A stretch of DNA of 64,000 nucleotides. Source: Eubacteriaceae bacterium. GTDB lineage: Bacteria; Bacillota; Clostridia; Lachnospirales; Lachnospiraceae. This document shows, piece after piece, positions 36,945 to 45,420 of this stretch. The number at the start of each line of letters is the position of its first letter. Positions within the stretch are counted from its first letter, which is position 1. The stretch is taken from positions 1 to 64,000 of the forward strand of contig CAJTCR010000012.1 in assembly GCA_910574915.1 (NCBI GenBank), written 5' to 3'. The notes below the pieces were generated by a model that saw nothing but the letters and a program-made list of their open reading frames with translations, had not been told where the DNA came from and ran no database searches. A program made the translations under genes and the position numbers.

Positions 36945-37493
36945 ATGGACGCAAGACTATTAGAACATATATACACGATTGAAGATATCTATGAGCTGCC
37001 CGAAGGGACACATGCGGAGCTGATCGATGGCGAATTATTCATGATGGCTGCCCCAAGTACAAAGCATCAGCGGATTGTATCGGAACTGCACTATTTGTTA
37101 AAAGATTACATCAAAAAAAATCACGGCTCCTGCGAAGTATTTCCTTCCCCCTTTGCCGTATTTTTAAATGCAGACGACTCTATCTATCTGGAACCAGACC
37201 TGAGTGTGATCTGCGATAAAAAGAAGCTAACGGACAAAGGCTGCTATGGTGCACCTGACTGGATTATTGAGATTGTTTCTCCAACCAGCCGTCAGAGGGA
37301 TTATAACAAAAAATTATTCAAATACCATAGCGCAGGCGTTCGTGAATACTGGATTGCAGACTATTCAAAAAACCGCATTATGGTTTACTATTTTGATAAA
37401 AACCAAATGGAGGAATATTCCTTCACAGACCAAATCAAAGCCGGAATCTTTGAAAACCTGGAAATCAATTTTTCCGAAATCAGCCTAGAATAA
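36945..37493 (+). CDS. Uma2-family (DUF820) putative endonuclease
   Basis: A 182-aa protein; start at the ATG at 36945 after AAAGGGG. The Uma2 fold of the PD-(D/E)xK superfamily is visible: YELPEGTHAELIDGEL, STKHQRIVSEL, YLEPDLSVICDK (Asp), and GAPDWIIEIVSPTSRQRDYNKK with the Glu-x-(Val/Ser) core, then KLFKYHSAGVREYWIAD. The family is widespread, often in multiple copies, and its biological role is poorly defined. It precedes a methyltransferase gene by 17 bp in the same direction, probably as one transcript. Confidence 0.9.
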   Translation: MDARLLEHIYTIEDIYELPEGTHAELIDGELFMMAAPSTKHQRIVSELHYLLKDYIKKNHGSCEVFPSPFAVFLNADDSIYLEPDLSVICDKKKLTDKGCYGAPDWIIEIVSPTSRQRDYNKKLFKYHSAGVREYWIADYSKNRIMVYYFDKNQMEEYSFTDQIKAGIFENLEINFSEISLE

Positions 37494-37510
37494 CAAAAGG
37501 AGCCTCTCAT

Positions 37511-38371
37511 ATGTGGATTGCAGACCAATGGAAAGAATATGAAGTGATCGACTGTTCTAACGGAGAAAAGCTAGAACGCTGGTGCCGTTATATCCTGCTG
37601 CGCCCAGATCCGCAGGTTATCTGGAGCACGCCCAAGACAGACCGGCACTGGAAAAAACTAAACGCACATTATCACAGAAGTACCAAAGGCGGCGGAGAAT
37701 GGGAATTTTTTGACCTGCCGCAGCAATGGGACATCCATTACGGAGCACTTACGTTCCACCTAAAGCCGTTCAGCTTTAAACATACCGGACTGTTCCCAGA
37801 ACAGGCAGTCAACTGGGACTGGATCACCGCCAAAATCCGAAACGCTGGCCGCCCTGTAAAAGTACTCAATCTTTTCGCCTATACCGGCGGAGCCACACTC
37901 GCCGCCGCAAGTGCCGGCGCAGAAGTAACACATGTGGACGCTTCCAAAGGCATGGTCGCCTGGGCAAAAGAAAACGCCGCTGCCTCTGATCTTAGCAATG
38001 CGCCAATCCGCTGGCTTGTCGACGATTGTATGAAATTTGTAGAACGGGAAATACGGCGCGGAAAAACCTATGACGCTGTGATTATGGACCCTCCATCTTA
38101 CGGCAGAGGCCCAAAAGGTGAGATCTGGAAGATCGAAGACGCGATCTATCCGCTGCTTCAGGCATGTACGCAGATCTTAAGCAAAAACCCGCTGTTTTTT
38201 CTTGTAAACTCTTACACAACCGGATTGCAGCCAGCCGTGCTCGCCTATATGATCCAAACCGTTATGAAGCCTTACGGCGGCATTACTGATGCACAGGAAA
38301 TCGGTATCCCTGTTTCCACAAACGGTCTGATCCTTCCATGCGGCGCTTCTGGGCGATGGGAAACCCGTTAA
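37511..38371 (+). CDS. Class I SAM-dependent methyltransferase (RlmI/RlmK-like)
   Basis: A 286-aa protein with the SAM-binding VLNLFAYTGGATLAAASAGAEVTHVDAS (about 117-145) and the catalytic-region MDPPSYGRGPKGE (about 190). Overall organisation matches the COG1092 group of 23S rRNA cytosine methyltransferases, but the N-terminal PUA domain of RlmI is absent; residues 1-110 instead carry a short domain with WCRYILLRPDPQVIW. Start ATG at 37511 after AAAGGAG. Substrate is inferred to be rRNA but not proven. Confidence 0.82.
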   Translation: MWIADQWKEYEVIDCSNGEKLERWCRYILLRPDPQVIWSTPKTDRHWKKLNAHYHRSTKGGGEWEFFDLPQQWDIHYGALTFHLKPFSFKHTGLFPEQAVNWDWITAKIRNAGRPVKVLNLFAYTGGATLAAASAGAEVTHVDASKGMVAWAKENAAASDLSNAPIRWLVDDCMKFVEREIRRGKTYDAVIMDPPSYGRGPKGEIWKIEDAIYPLLQACTQILSKNPLFFLVNSYTTGLQPAVLAYMIQTVMKPYGGITDAQEIGIPVSTNGLILPCGASGRWETR

Positions 38372-38409
38372 ATAGAATATGCCCGTCATTTTCTTTTCAG
38401 AACTTATGC

Positions 38410-38438
38410 TTGCAAAATACGAAAGCATCGTCTATAAT
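38410..38438 (+). promoter_or_regulatory. Sigma-A promoter directed at the toxin-like gene (antisense)
   Basis: TTGCAA (38410-38415), 17-base spacer, TATAAT (38433-38438). It reads rightwards into the 3' end of the leftward 25-codon gene at 38548-38625, with no protein gene of its own downstream. Confidence 0.75.
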
Positions 38439-38444
38439 CAGCTT

Positions 38445-38554
38445 AGAGACAATCATAGGATCTTCCCGTCCGATGATTGCCATCGGAAACTAATATGTAT
38501 TGTAGTTTTTTACAGGCTGTCTCCTAGTGGTGTAGGAGATAGCCATTTTACTTT
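38445..38554 (+). ncRNA. Predicted antisense RNA of a type I toxin-antitoxin locus
   Basis: Predicted from the promoter at 38410-38438 to the hairpin at 38515-38544 followed by ATTTTACTTT. The region has no open frame of note. A 12-bp inverted repeat (38447-38458 with 38555-38566) links its 5' end with the 3' coding part of the toxin-like gene. Extent of the RNA is inference. Confidence 0.4.
38515..38544. terminator. Hairpin shared by the convergent toxin and antisense transcripts
   Basis: GGCTGTCTCC pairs with GGAGATAGCC (one G-U or mismatch pair) around a ten-base loop. Followed by ATTTTACTTT on the plus strand; the minus side lacks a T-run. Confidence 0.6.
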
Positions 38555-38625
38555 CTATGATTGTCTATATATGATAAAGCCGCAAATACTACAAGCAGCA
38601 GCGTTAATACTTCTAATGTATTCAT
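38548..38625 (-). CDS. Small hydrophobic peptide, holin-like type I toxin candidate
   Basis: A 25-codon gene, ATG at 38625 with a strong AAAGGGGG six bases upstream. The peptide starts MNTLEVLTLLLVVF, continues AALSYIDNHRK and stops: one membrane helix and a charged, basic C-terminus. This is the layout of the BsrG/TxpA/Fst-like small toxins (putative holin-like toxin family). It has an extended -10 promoter (TGTTATAAT, 38705-38697) and faces a convergent promoter at 38410-38438. The RBS, peptide layout and promoters together support a real gene; toxicity is inferred. Confidence 0.7.
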   Translation of the reverse strand: MNTLEVLTLLLVVFAALSYIDNHRK

Positions 38626-38696
38626 ATATACCCCCTTTCCGTTTCCAGAAAGGCAATCATCCGGCTAACCCTACATTGTCCTAACCTGACTATAGA

Positions 38697-38705
38697 ATTA
38701 TAACA
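38697..38705 (-). promoter_or_regulatory. Extended -10 promoter of the toxin-like gene
   Basis: TG-T-TATAAT on the minus strand; no clear -35 box. About 70 bases before the ATG at 38625. Confidence 0.55.
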
Positions 38706-38773
38706 CACATTTTTCTTGGGCGCTATATTTTTATTACTAAATAGCGTTATGTTTTTGTACAAACGGACATACA

Positions 38774-38801
38774 AAAAAGAGAATGCCAATACATTCTCTT
38801 T
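38774..38801 (-). terminator. Terminator after cysK
   Basis: AAGAGAATG pairs with CATTCTCTT around a six-base loop; followed on the minus strand by a run of six T. It ends the metY-cysK transcript. Confidence 0.85.
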
Positions 38802-38839
38802 TCCAAACTTCTACTCACAAAATGCGGAAGCCCCATTCA

Positions 38840-39775
38840 CTACGCTTCGCTGTCAAACATCGGCGTAGACAAATATCTCTCTCCCGTATCCGGGAATATG
38901 ACAACAATCGTTTTCCCTCTATTTTCCGTCCGCTTTGCCAGCTCTGTCGCCGCCCAGAGTGACGCGCCTGAGGAAATGCCGACCAGTATGCCTTCTGTTC
39001 TTGCAATTTCCCTGCCTTTTTCAAATGCCGCCTCATTGTCCACAGTAACAATTTCATCATAGACTTCTGTATTTAGCGTCTCTGGCACAAAACCTGCGCC
39101 GATCCCCTGAATCTTATGGGCGCCTGGTTTGCCTTGTGATAATACCGGGGAGGCTGCCGGCTCTACCGCGACTACACGGATGTCTTTGTTTTTGGATTTC
39201 AGGTATTCTCCGGCGCCTGTAATCGTACCTCCGGTGCCAATGCCTGCTACGAGAATATCTACCTTGCCGTCCGTATCCTGCCAGATTTCCGGCCCTGTCG
39301 TCTCCCGGTGCATCTGCGGGTTTAGCTGGTTGACAAACTGCCCCGGCAAAAAGCTGCCTTCGATCTCTGCGGCAAGCTCATCTGCCTTTGCAATGGCTCC
39401 TTTCATGCCTTTTGCACCGTCCGTTAATACCAGCTCGGCACCATATGCTTTCATTAAGTTGCGCCGCTCCACACTCATTGTTTCCGGCATCGTAATGATT
39501 ACACGGATGCCAAGAGCTGCCGCAACCGCTGCGAGCCCAATGCCCGTATTTCCGCTTGTCGGCTCAATAATCACAGAATTTTCGTTGATTCTGCCGTTCT
39601 CCCACGCTTCCAGCAGGATTTTTTTCGCAATACGGTCTTTGACGCTTCCCGCCGGGTTAAAATACTCCAGCTTTGCCAGCAGTACCGCGTCCAGTTCATT
39701 TTTTTTGCAGTACCTGCCAAGCTCCATAATCGGCGTATTTCCTACCAGCTCTGTAATATTTTTGTAGATTCCCAT
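38840..39775 (-). CDS. cysK: Cysteine synthase A (O-acetylserine sulfhydrylase)
   Basis: A 311-aa PLP enzyme making cysteine from O-acetylserine and sulfide. Start at the ATG at 39775 (MGIYKNITELVGNTP). PLP lysine in NPAGSVKDR, the substrate loop PTSGNTGIG, and PLP-phosphate-binding GIGTGGTITG are present; ends near FPDTGERYLST. It follows metY by 35 bp and shares its promoter, forming a sulfur-assimilation operon with a terminator behind it. Confidence 0.95.
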   Translation of the reverse strand: MGIYKNITELVGNTPIMELGRYCKKNELDAVLLAKLEYFNPAGSVKDRIAKKILLEAWENGRINENSVIIEPTSGNTGIGLAAVAAALGIRVIITMPETMSVERRNLMKAYGAELVLTDGAKGMKGAIAKADELAAEIEGSFLPGQFVNQLNPQMHRETTGPEIWQDTDGKVDILVAGIGTGGTITGAGEYLKSKNKDIRVVAVEPAASPVLSQGKPGAHKIQGIGAGFVPETLNTEVYDEIVTVDNEAAFEKGREIARTEGILVGISSGASLWAATELAKRTENRGKTIVVIFPDTGERYLSTPMFDSEA

Positions 39776-39810
39776 AAAATACAATTCCTTTCCTGTTTCA
39801 CCGTTTTCTT

Positions 39811-41118
39811 TTATTTCACTGCTTCAAAAGCTTCTTTTAAGTCTTCAATAAGATCGTCTATATGCTCTGTTCCGATCGACAGCCGTATCGTATTCGGTTT
39901 GATCCCTGCGCGCAGCAATTCGTCTTCTTCCATTTGAGAGTGCGTCGTACTTGCCGGATGGATCACAAGCGATTTGACATCGGCTACATTCGCAAGCAGC
40001 GAAAACAGTTCCAGATGATCGATAAAGTCCCTCGCTTTTTGTGCGTCTCCCTTGATTTCAAATGTAAAAATCGATCCGCCGCCATTTGGAAAATATTTTT
40101 TATACAGCTCCTGCTGCTTCGGGTCGGTGCTGACCGATGGGTGATGCACCGTTTCTACCTGCGGATGTGCTTGCAGATACTGCACGACATTCCGTGCATT
40201 TTCCACATGGCGCTCGACACGTAAAGACAATGTCTCCAGTCCCTGCAAAAAGAAAAACGCATGGAACGGTGCGATCGCAGCGCCTGTATCACGCAGCAAA
40301 ATGGCGCGAACGCTCGTTACAAACGCGGCACGTCCGACTGCTTTTGTAAAACTGATGCCATGATAGCTCGGATTCGGTTCTGTAAGATGCGCAAACTTCC
40401 CGGATGCTTCCCAGTCAAAATTTCCCGAATCCACAATTACGCCGCCAAGCGCTGTCCCGTGTCCGCCGATAAACTTTGTCGCAGAATGCACGACAATGTC
40501 CGCGCCATACGCAATCGGACGAACAAGATACGGCGTTGCAAATGTATTGTCAACCACCAAAGGAATCTGGTTCGCATGTGCGATCTGCGCGATCTTTTCC
40601 AGATCTGTGACATCCGAATTGGGATTGCCAAGCGTCTCGACAAATACCGCTCTCGTATTTTCCAAAATGGCAGCATCTACCTTTTCAAAATCAGAAGGAT
40701 CGACAAACGTGGCTGTGATTCCGTACTGTGTAAGCGTATGCGCCAGCAGGTTATACGTCCCGCCGTAAATATTGCGTGCCGCAACAATGTGGCACCCTGC
40801 CCCTGCAAGATTTTGTATCGTATAGGAGATCGCTGCCGCACCCGACGCCACGGCAAGCGCCGCCACACCGCCCTCGAGCTTTGCAATCCGCTGTTCAAAC
40901 ACGTCCTGGGTAGGATTTGTCAGCCTGCCGTAAATATTTCCCGCATCAGCAAGCCCAAACCGCGCCGCTGCATGGTCACAGTTATGGAATACGTAAGAAG
41001 CTGTCTGATAGATCGGTACAGCCCGTGCATCCGTCGCCGGGTCTGGCTGTTCCTGCCCTGCATGAAGCTGCAATGTTTCAAATTTGAACGCCCTGTCGTT
41101 GTATGTCTTTTTTGCCAT
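39811..41118 (-). CDS. metY: O-acetylhomoserine sulfhydrylase
   Basis: A 435-aa PLP enzyme of the Cys/Met metabolism family. Start at the ATG at 41118 (MAKKTYNDRAFKFETLQLHAGQ) after GGAG. LQLHAGQEQPDPATDARAVPIYQTASYVF is typical of MetY, and the PLP lysine lies in VHSATKFIGGHG. It would join O-acetylhomoserine with sulfide or methanethiol to give homocysteine or methionine. First gene after the promoter at 41172-41200; cysK follows. Confidence 0.93.
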   Translation of the reverse strand: MAKKTYNDRAFKFETLQLHAGQEQPDPATDARAVPIYQTASYVFHNCDHAAARFGLADAGNIYGRLTNPTQDVFEQRIAKLEGGVAALAVASGAAAISYTIQNLAGAGCHIVAARNIYGGTYNLLAHTLTQYGITATFVDPSDFEKVDAAILENTRAVFVETLGNPNSDVTDLEKIAQIAHANQIPLVVDNTFATPYLVRPIAYGADIVVHSATKFIGGHGTALGGVIVDSGNFDWEASGKFAHLTEPNPSYHGISFTKAVGRAAFVTSVRAILLRDTGAAIAPFHAFFFLQGLETLSLRVERHVENARNVVQYLQAHPQVETVHHPSVSTDPKQQELYKKYFPNGGGSIFTFEIKGDAQKARDFIDHLELFSLLANVADVKSLVIHPASTTHSQMEEDELLRAGIKPNTIRLSIGTEHIDDLIEDLKEAFEAVK

Positions 41119-41171
41119 CGTCTTTTCTCCTTCTGTTATACCTGCGTATGATATGGTTTCTAATAACTGCA

Positions 41172-41200
41172 AGTATATCCTACTTTTCCCATCGTGTCAA
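41172..41200 (-). promoter_or_regulatory. Sigma-A promoter of metY-cysK with possible CymR half-site
   Basis: TTGACA (41200-41195), 17-base spacer, TATACT (41177-41172) on the minus strand. AATTCCTAT directly overlaps the upstream edge of the -35 box and resembles one half of the known CymR operator; this is a tentative link to the Rrf2 gene next door. Confidence 0.8.
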
Positions 41201-41220
41201 TAGGAATTCGAAAAAAGCGG

Positions 41221-41655
41221 TCAAATGCTGTAATCTCCATCCTTTTGCAGCTTCCACCCCATCAGGTCTGCCAGCGTAATATGGTCGATCACTTCATTAA
41301 CCGCTTCATTCATCTTCCGGTACACAAGCACCGTAACGCAGTCATCGCTTTTTTCACAGCTTCCGATCTCCGAATCCAGGCATTCCACCGGTGCCAGGCT
41401 GCCTTCCGTAAGGCGCAGGATCATCCCCACCGTATATTCCTCCGCCGGACGGGTAAGCAGGTATCCGCCCTGCGGCCCGCGCACACTGCGCACATACCCC
41501 GCCTTATTCAATACCGCTATAATCTGTTCTAAATATTTGTCTGAAATCTCCTGTCTGGCTGCGATCTCTTTGATTCTTACCGGCGTGCCTGTATTGTGCA
41601 GCGCCAAATCCAGCATCATCCGAAGCGCATATCTTCCTTTTGTCGAAATCCTCAT
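41221..41655 (-). CDS. Rrf2-family transcriptional regulator (CymR/IscR-like)
   Basis: A 144-aa winged-helix regulator: MRISTKGRYALRMMLDLA, the recognition region IKEIAARQEISDKYLEQI, and the wing VRGPQGGYLLTRP. Three cysteines (CLDSEIGSCEKSDDC, about 92-106) sit where IscR binds its iron-sulfur cluster, though CymR-type proteins without clusters are closely similar. Immediately upstream of the metY-cysK promoter and in the same direction, so control of cysteine synthesis is the natural inference. It follows a MATE exporter gene by 23 bp. Confidence 0.88.
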   Translation of the reverse strand: MRISTKGRYALRMMLDLALHNTGTPVRIKEIAARQEISDKYLEQIIAVLNKAGYVRSVRGPQGGYLLTRPAEEYTVGMILRLTEGSLAPVECLDSEIGSCEKSDDCVTVLVYRKMNEAVNEVIDHITLADLMGWKLQKDGDYSI

Positions 41656-41678
41656 AGTTCTCCTCCATATGTTACTGC

Positions 41679-43019
41679 CTAAATTACGTTATGTTCCATC
41701 CATTTGCCGCCAAGAAACCGGATGACGAAAAAAATGCTCCTGCAAATCCAGTCAATGCACATGCCAAGCCAAACCCCCATCAGCCCCATATCCATCTTTA
41801 ATACAAAGAAATAAGACAGAACGACACGAAACATCCACATACTGAAAATGCTGACACTCATCGTATATTTTGCATCTCCTCCGCTGCGCAGCACCTGCGG
41901 CAGCGTAAAGCTGAGCGCCCAGAAAAAAATACTGAACACGCAAAACAGGCGAATCACGGCAATACACATCTGCTTTGCCTCAGGCGTCAGATGATACGCG
42001 CCTGCCACAACCGGAATGCCCACATACACCGCAATATTCATAACGGCAAGCCCGACTGCCGCAAGGGCAAGCAGCAGCCTTGCATACTGTTTCGCCTGCC
42101 CCTTTTCCCCTGCGCCCAGGCACCGCCCAATGACCGGGATCACCGCAAGTCCGATCGTATTGCCTGGAATATTTGCCACTGTCGCTACGGTATTTGCCAC
42201 CGCATTCGCTGCAATGGCGGAAGTCCCCAAGGTCGCCGTAAGGCTGCTGACGCACAGCTTGCCGATCTGGAACATCCCGTTTTCCAGCCCGCTTGGAACG
42301 CCGATCAAAAGAATCGGGCGAATCTGGTTTCTGTCCGGCTTCATATCCGCGATCCTGCTGATGCGAAACGGATGCTGCGGCTTTTGTAGCTGCATCGTCA
42401 CCCATACCGCCGAAAACATACGCCCGGCAAGTGTTGCAAGCGCGGCGCCAAGCACACCCATATGCAGCCCGTAGATCAGCATCGCATTTCCCGCAATATT
42501 CATGACATTCATCACAAGGCTTGCCTTCATGCTCACCTTGCTGTTGCCCTGTGCCCGAAACAATGCCGCACCTGCGTTATATGCTCCCATAAACGGATAG
42601 GATACCGCACTGATCAGAAAATAAATCTGCGCATATCCCATAACCTGCGCATCAATCGCCCCAAAAATAGCACGCAGGATCGCCCTGCTGCCAATCATTG
42701 CCGCCGCCATAACCACGCTTGTGCTGATTAAAAGCACACTGTATAGCTGCGCCGCACATTTTTTCATCTGTGCGGTATTTTTCTGCCCCATATACTGGCT
42801 GACGACAACCGCGCCGCCAGACGCCAGCGCAGACAGGATCTGAAATACCAGCACATTCAGCGTATCGACCAGGCTGACGCTGGACACCGCCGCCTCGCTG
42901 ACGCTCGACACCATAAACGTATCCGCCAGCCCCATTGTAACCGCCAAAAACTGTTCCAGCAGCAGCGGCCAGATCAGCCGGACTAACTGCTGCCTTGTAT
43001 ACAACGGCATATTCCCCAT
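41679..43019 (-). CDS. MATE family efflux transporter
   Basis: A 446-aa membrane protein with twelve predicted helices in two related halves, typical of MatE/NorM proteins (WPLLLEQFLAVTMGLADTFMV, then SAIAANAVANTVATVANIPG). Such carriers export drugs or metabolites using Na+ or H+ gradients. Start ATG at 43019; a second ATG three codons downstream has better spacing to GAGGGGAG. Lies between traX-like and Rrf2 genes in one direction. Substrate unknown. Confidence 0.92.
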   Translation of the reverse strand: MGNMPLYTRQQLVRLIWPLLLEQFLAVTMGLADTFMVSSVSEAAVSSVSLVDTLNVLVFQILSALASGGAVVVSQYMGQKNTAQMKKCAAQLYSVLLISTSVVMAAAMIGSRAILRAIFGAIDAQVMGYAQIYFLISAVSYPFMGAYNAGAALFRAQGNSKVSMKASLVMNVMNIAGNAMLIYGLHMGVLGAALATLAGRMFSAVWVTMQLQKPQHPFRISRIADMKPDRNQIRPILLIGVPSGLENGMFQIGKLCVSSLTATLGTSAIAANAVANTVATVANIPGNTIGLAVIPVIGRCLGAGEKGQAKQYARLLLALAAVGLAVMNIAVYVGIPVVAGAYHLTPEAKQMCIAVIRLFCVFSIFFWALSFTLPQVLRSGGDAKYTMSVSIFSMWMFRVVLSYFFVLKMDMGLMGVWLGMCIDWICRSIFFVIRFLGGKWMEHNVI

Positions 43020-43037
43020 CTCCCCTCAACTGCTTTC

Positions 43038-43865
43038 CTATACCGCCGGATAAGAAGCGATCCCCAGGTACAGACAGATCAGATACAAAATCAAAAGATG
43101 CGCCGGATAGACCACATAAAAGAAATACTTCAGCTTCCATCCTCTTTTGCCGTTATAAAACGCTATCGGCACAAATGCCAGCGGAGCTGTCAGCTCCCAT
43201 GCAAATACAACGCATCCGGCAATAATCTGCCACATCTTTTTCTTCCGGCATAAATAAATCACAACGATACATAATACCCCGATTGCGGCATAGTCCGTAT
43301 TGGCAAACTGCGCCGCAGCCATCCCCGCTGCAATGACTGCCCAGGTCAAAACTGCCGCAATTACCGGCTTACCAAAAAACCGTTCCCCCACCCAGCGAAT
43401 GCCGATCATAACGGCAACTCCGAAAAACAGTGTAAAGAACACATTTTGATAGCTGAATTCAAGGATACTCCCTTTAAACAGCAAGTCAAACGGCAGCTCT
43501 GATACTGCCGCAAACAGCAGCAGCCTTGCCGCATATTTCATGCGGTTTCTTGTATGCTCAAATCCCTCTACAAGTAAAAAACAATAGATCGGAAATGCGA
43601 TCCTGCCAATCATACGCATAATATTGTAGACGGTAAACAACTGCGCATTGCCCGCAATCCACTGCTGCACCTGCGCTGCATCGCTTGCATCCAGGCCGCC
43701 GAGCCCGCTGATGTACAAATACCTGCCCAAAATCCCCGCTCCGATATGGTCGATCACCATCGAAATTACAGCGATCAGCTTGAGCGTACTGCCGCTGATC
43801 CCCCGCTTTTTGCGCACGCCTGTGCCGCCAGGTACGTTTGCTTGCTGACTTATGTTTTCTTTCAT
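43038..43865 (-). CDS. TraX-like membrane protein
   Basis: A 275-aa protein of the TraX family, integral membrane with about eight helices. Start at the ATG at 43865 (MKENISQQ); a longer frame to 44021 lacks support. Family signatures: STLKLIAVISMVIDHIGAG near the N-terminus, MRMIGRIAFPIYCFLLVEGFEHT, and SELPFDLLF. TraX of F plasmid acetylates pilin; chromosomal Firmicute members have no known role and are not evidence of conjugation. It lies 18 bp before the MATE gene. Confidence 0.88.
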   Translation of the reverse strand: MKENISQQANVPGGTGVRKKRGISGSTLKLIAVISMVIDHIGAGILGRYLYISGLGGLDASDAAQVQQWIAGNAQLFTVYNIMRMIGRIAFPIYCFLLVEGFEHTRNRMKYAARLLLFAAVSELPFDLLFKGSILEFSYQNVFFTLFFGVAVMIGIRWVGERFFGKPVIAAVLTWAVIAAGMAAAQFANTDYAAIGVLCIVVIYLCRKKKMWQIIAGCVVFAWELTAPLAFVPIAFYNGKRGWKLKYFFYVVYPAHLLILYLICLYLGIASYPAV

Positions 43866-43934
43866 TATAACGCCAATCCTTTCCGGGATACAACCAGATC
43901 CCGCTCTTTTTATAGTATCATATCTTTTAAAAGA

Positions 43935-43943
43935 ATTATAACA
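43935..43943 (-). promoter_or_regulatory. Possible extended -10 promoter of the TraX-like gene
   Basis: TG-T-TATAAT on the minus strand, about 70 bases before the ATG; no good -35 box. Confidence 0.45.
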
Positions 43944-44025
43944 CAGATTTCCTGCCCCGTTACATAAATTAATACCTGAAAAATAAGCCGTCCATCCGGC
44001 TTTCTCTGTTATTATTGCCAAAAAA

Positions 44026-44051
44026 GCCGCCAGGCTTTCCCGCCCGGCGGC
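44026..44051. terminator. Terminator after hemolysin III gene
   Basis: GCCGCC pairs with GGCGGC; six T follow on the minus strand and five T on the plus strand, so it can work in both directions. It separates the hemolysin III and TraX-like units. Confidence 0.85.
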
Positions 44052-44069
44052 TTTTTGCGCGCTCCTTTT

Positions 44070-44720
44070 TTATGCCACATACAAATACATAAAGATAAAA
44101 TGACAAATGCTGCCTGCCATTACAAATAAATGAAAGATCTCATGCGAACCAAAATATTTGTGATTCTGGTTAAACAGCTTCCATTTCAGCGCATAGATCA
44201 CGCCGCCCACCGTGTAAATAATTCCTCCTGCAAGCAGCCACAAAAACGCCTGTGTCGGCAGCGTACGCAGCAGCGTCCCAAATACGGCAACGCAAACCCA
44301 GCCCATCGCTATATAGATCACCGATGAAAACCATTTCGGACACGTAATCCACACCGCTTTCACCGCCATTCCCACAACCGCAATGCCCCATACGACTGCC
44401 AACAGCGTATAGCCCTGCCTGCCGCCCAGCACAATCAGACAGACCGGCGTATAAGAACCCGCGATCAGCACAAAAATCATCATATGGTCTATTTTGCGGA
44501 ACACTTTTAATATTTTATCCGACACATTGACCGAATGGTACATCGTGCTCGCCCCATACAGCAGGATCATGCTGCACATAAAGATGCCCATTGCCACTGT
44601 ACAGCGCATTCCCGACGACATGCCTGCCTTTAGAAGCAGCGGCACAGAAGCAGCTACCGCCAGCAGCATCGCGATAAAATGTGTGATCGCACTCCCCGGT
44701 TCCCGAATTGAAAGCTCCAT
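44070..44720 (-). CDS. Hemolysin III / PAQR family membrane protein
   Basis: A 216-aa protein with seven predicted helices. Conserved metal-site residues of the family are present: SAITHFIAM, STMYHSVNVSDK, RKIDHMMIFVLIAGSYTP and GSHEIFHLFVMAGSICHF. Named for a Bacillus cereus hemolysin, but most members are thought to act in membrane lipid metabolism. Start ATG at 44720 with AAGGAGG. Driven by the promoter at 44817-44845. Confidence 0.93.
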   Translation of the reverse strand: MELSIREPGSAITHFIAMLLAVAASVPLLLKAGMSSGMRCTVAMGIFMCSMILLYGASTMYHSVNVSDKILKVFRKIDHMMIFVLIAGSYTPVCLIVLGGRQGYTLLAVVWGIAVVGMAVKAVWITCPKWFSSVIYIAMGWVCVAVFGTLLRTLPTQAFLWLLAGGIIYTVGGVIYALKWKLFNQNHKYFGSHEIFHLFVMAGSICHFIFMYLYVA

Positions 44721-44816
44721 AAAGAAATCCTCCTTTTACATATCCTGCATTTATTGTTTTTTATTTCTTTATTATGTAATATTTAATATTTTATTATGTA
44801 GTATTCATTACTATGT

Positions 44817-44845
44817 ATAATATTCCCATTGCTCCGCTTTGTCAA
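44817..44845 (-). promoter_or_regulatory. Sigma-A promoter of the hemolysin III gene
   Basis: TTGACA (44845-44840), 17-base spacer, TATTAT (44822-44817) on the minus strand. The untranslated region between it and the gene holds two AT-rich direct repeats (TTATTATGTA). Confidence 0.8.
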
Positions 44846-44970
44846 GGCTATTCACACAATTTTAATATTTTCCTCCACCACAAAAAATTTCATCTTGACA
44901 AGCAGACGCTGCTTCTATTTTAATAGAGACAAGGAATGTCAAATGAACCGATTTTAAAAAGGAGAAGCGT

Positions 44971-45414
44971 ATGAAAAAAATCGTAAAAGGACTGCAACAA
45001 ATCTGCCGTATCCTCGAGCTGGTCGTCGCCGTATTTGTATTGATCGGGATTCTTGCAGCTATTATCAGCCTGTTAAAAGATAACCTTTCGATATTTGGGG
45101 AACTGCTTGAGGATATGACCACGTTCCGTCACTATCTGGAAAAGATATTTGTACTTGTCATTGGGATAGAATTTTTAGAGATGCTTTGCCATCCAACTTC
45201 GGACAACGTAGTTCAGGTACTGATTTTCCTTGTAGCACGCCATATGATCGTAGGCGAAACCACACCATTTGAAGATTTTATATCTGTATTAAGCATTGCT
45301 GTGCTGTTCGTGCTGCGCAAATATATGCACACCGGAGACAAGGGAAAAAAAGCAAAACATAAGGCAGCGGCAGAGCTGCCAGGCGCCGCGCAGAAGCTGC
45401 ATGAGAAGATTTAA
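44971..45414 (+). CDS. PsiE-like membrane protein
   Basis: A 147-aa protein with four predicted membrane helices and a basic C-terminal tail. It carries the phosphate-starvation-inducible PsiE family pattern: ILELVVAVFVLIGILAAI, VLVIGIEFLEML, and LVARHMIVGETTPFEDF. Function unknown; in E. coli psiE responds to phosphate starvation. AAAGGAG precedes the ATG; TTGACA at 44895-44900 is a possible -35 box, with a poor -10. Ends at a terminator shared with panD. Confidence 0.85.
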   Translation: MKKIVKGLQQICRILELVVAVFVLIGILAAIISLLKDNLSIFGELLEDMTTFRHYLEKIFVLVIGIEFLEMLCHPTSDNVVQVLIFLVARHMIVGETTPFEDFISVLSIAVLFVLRKYMHTGDKGKKAKHKAAAELPGAAQKLHEKI

Positions 45415-45420
45415 CAGATC

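Noticed and set aside
40261-41151. 296-codon plus-strand frame
   Set aside because: Antisense to metY, whose protein is complete and canonical; the antisense product has no recognisable features.
43038-43865. TraX-like gene as evidence for a conjugative element
   Set aside because: Chromosomal TraX-family genes are common in Firmicutes; no mating-pair or relaxase genes are nearby.
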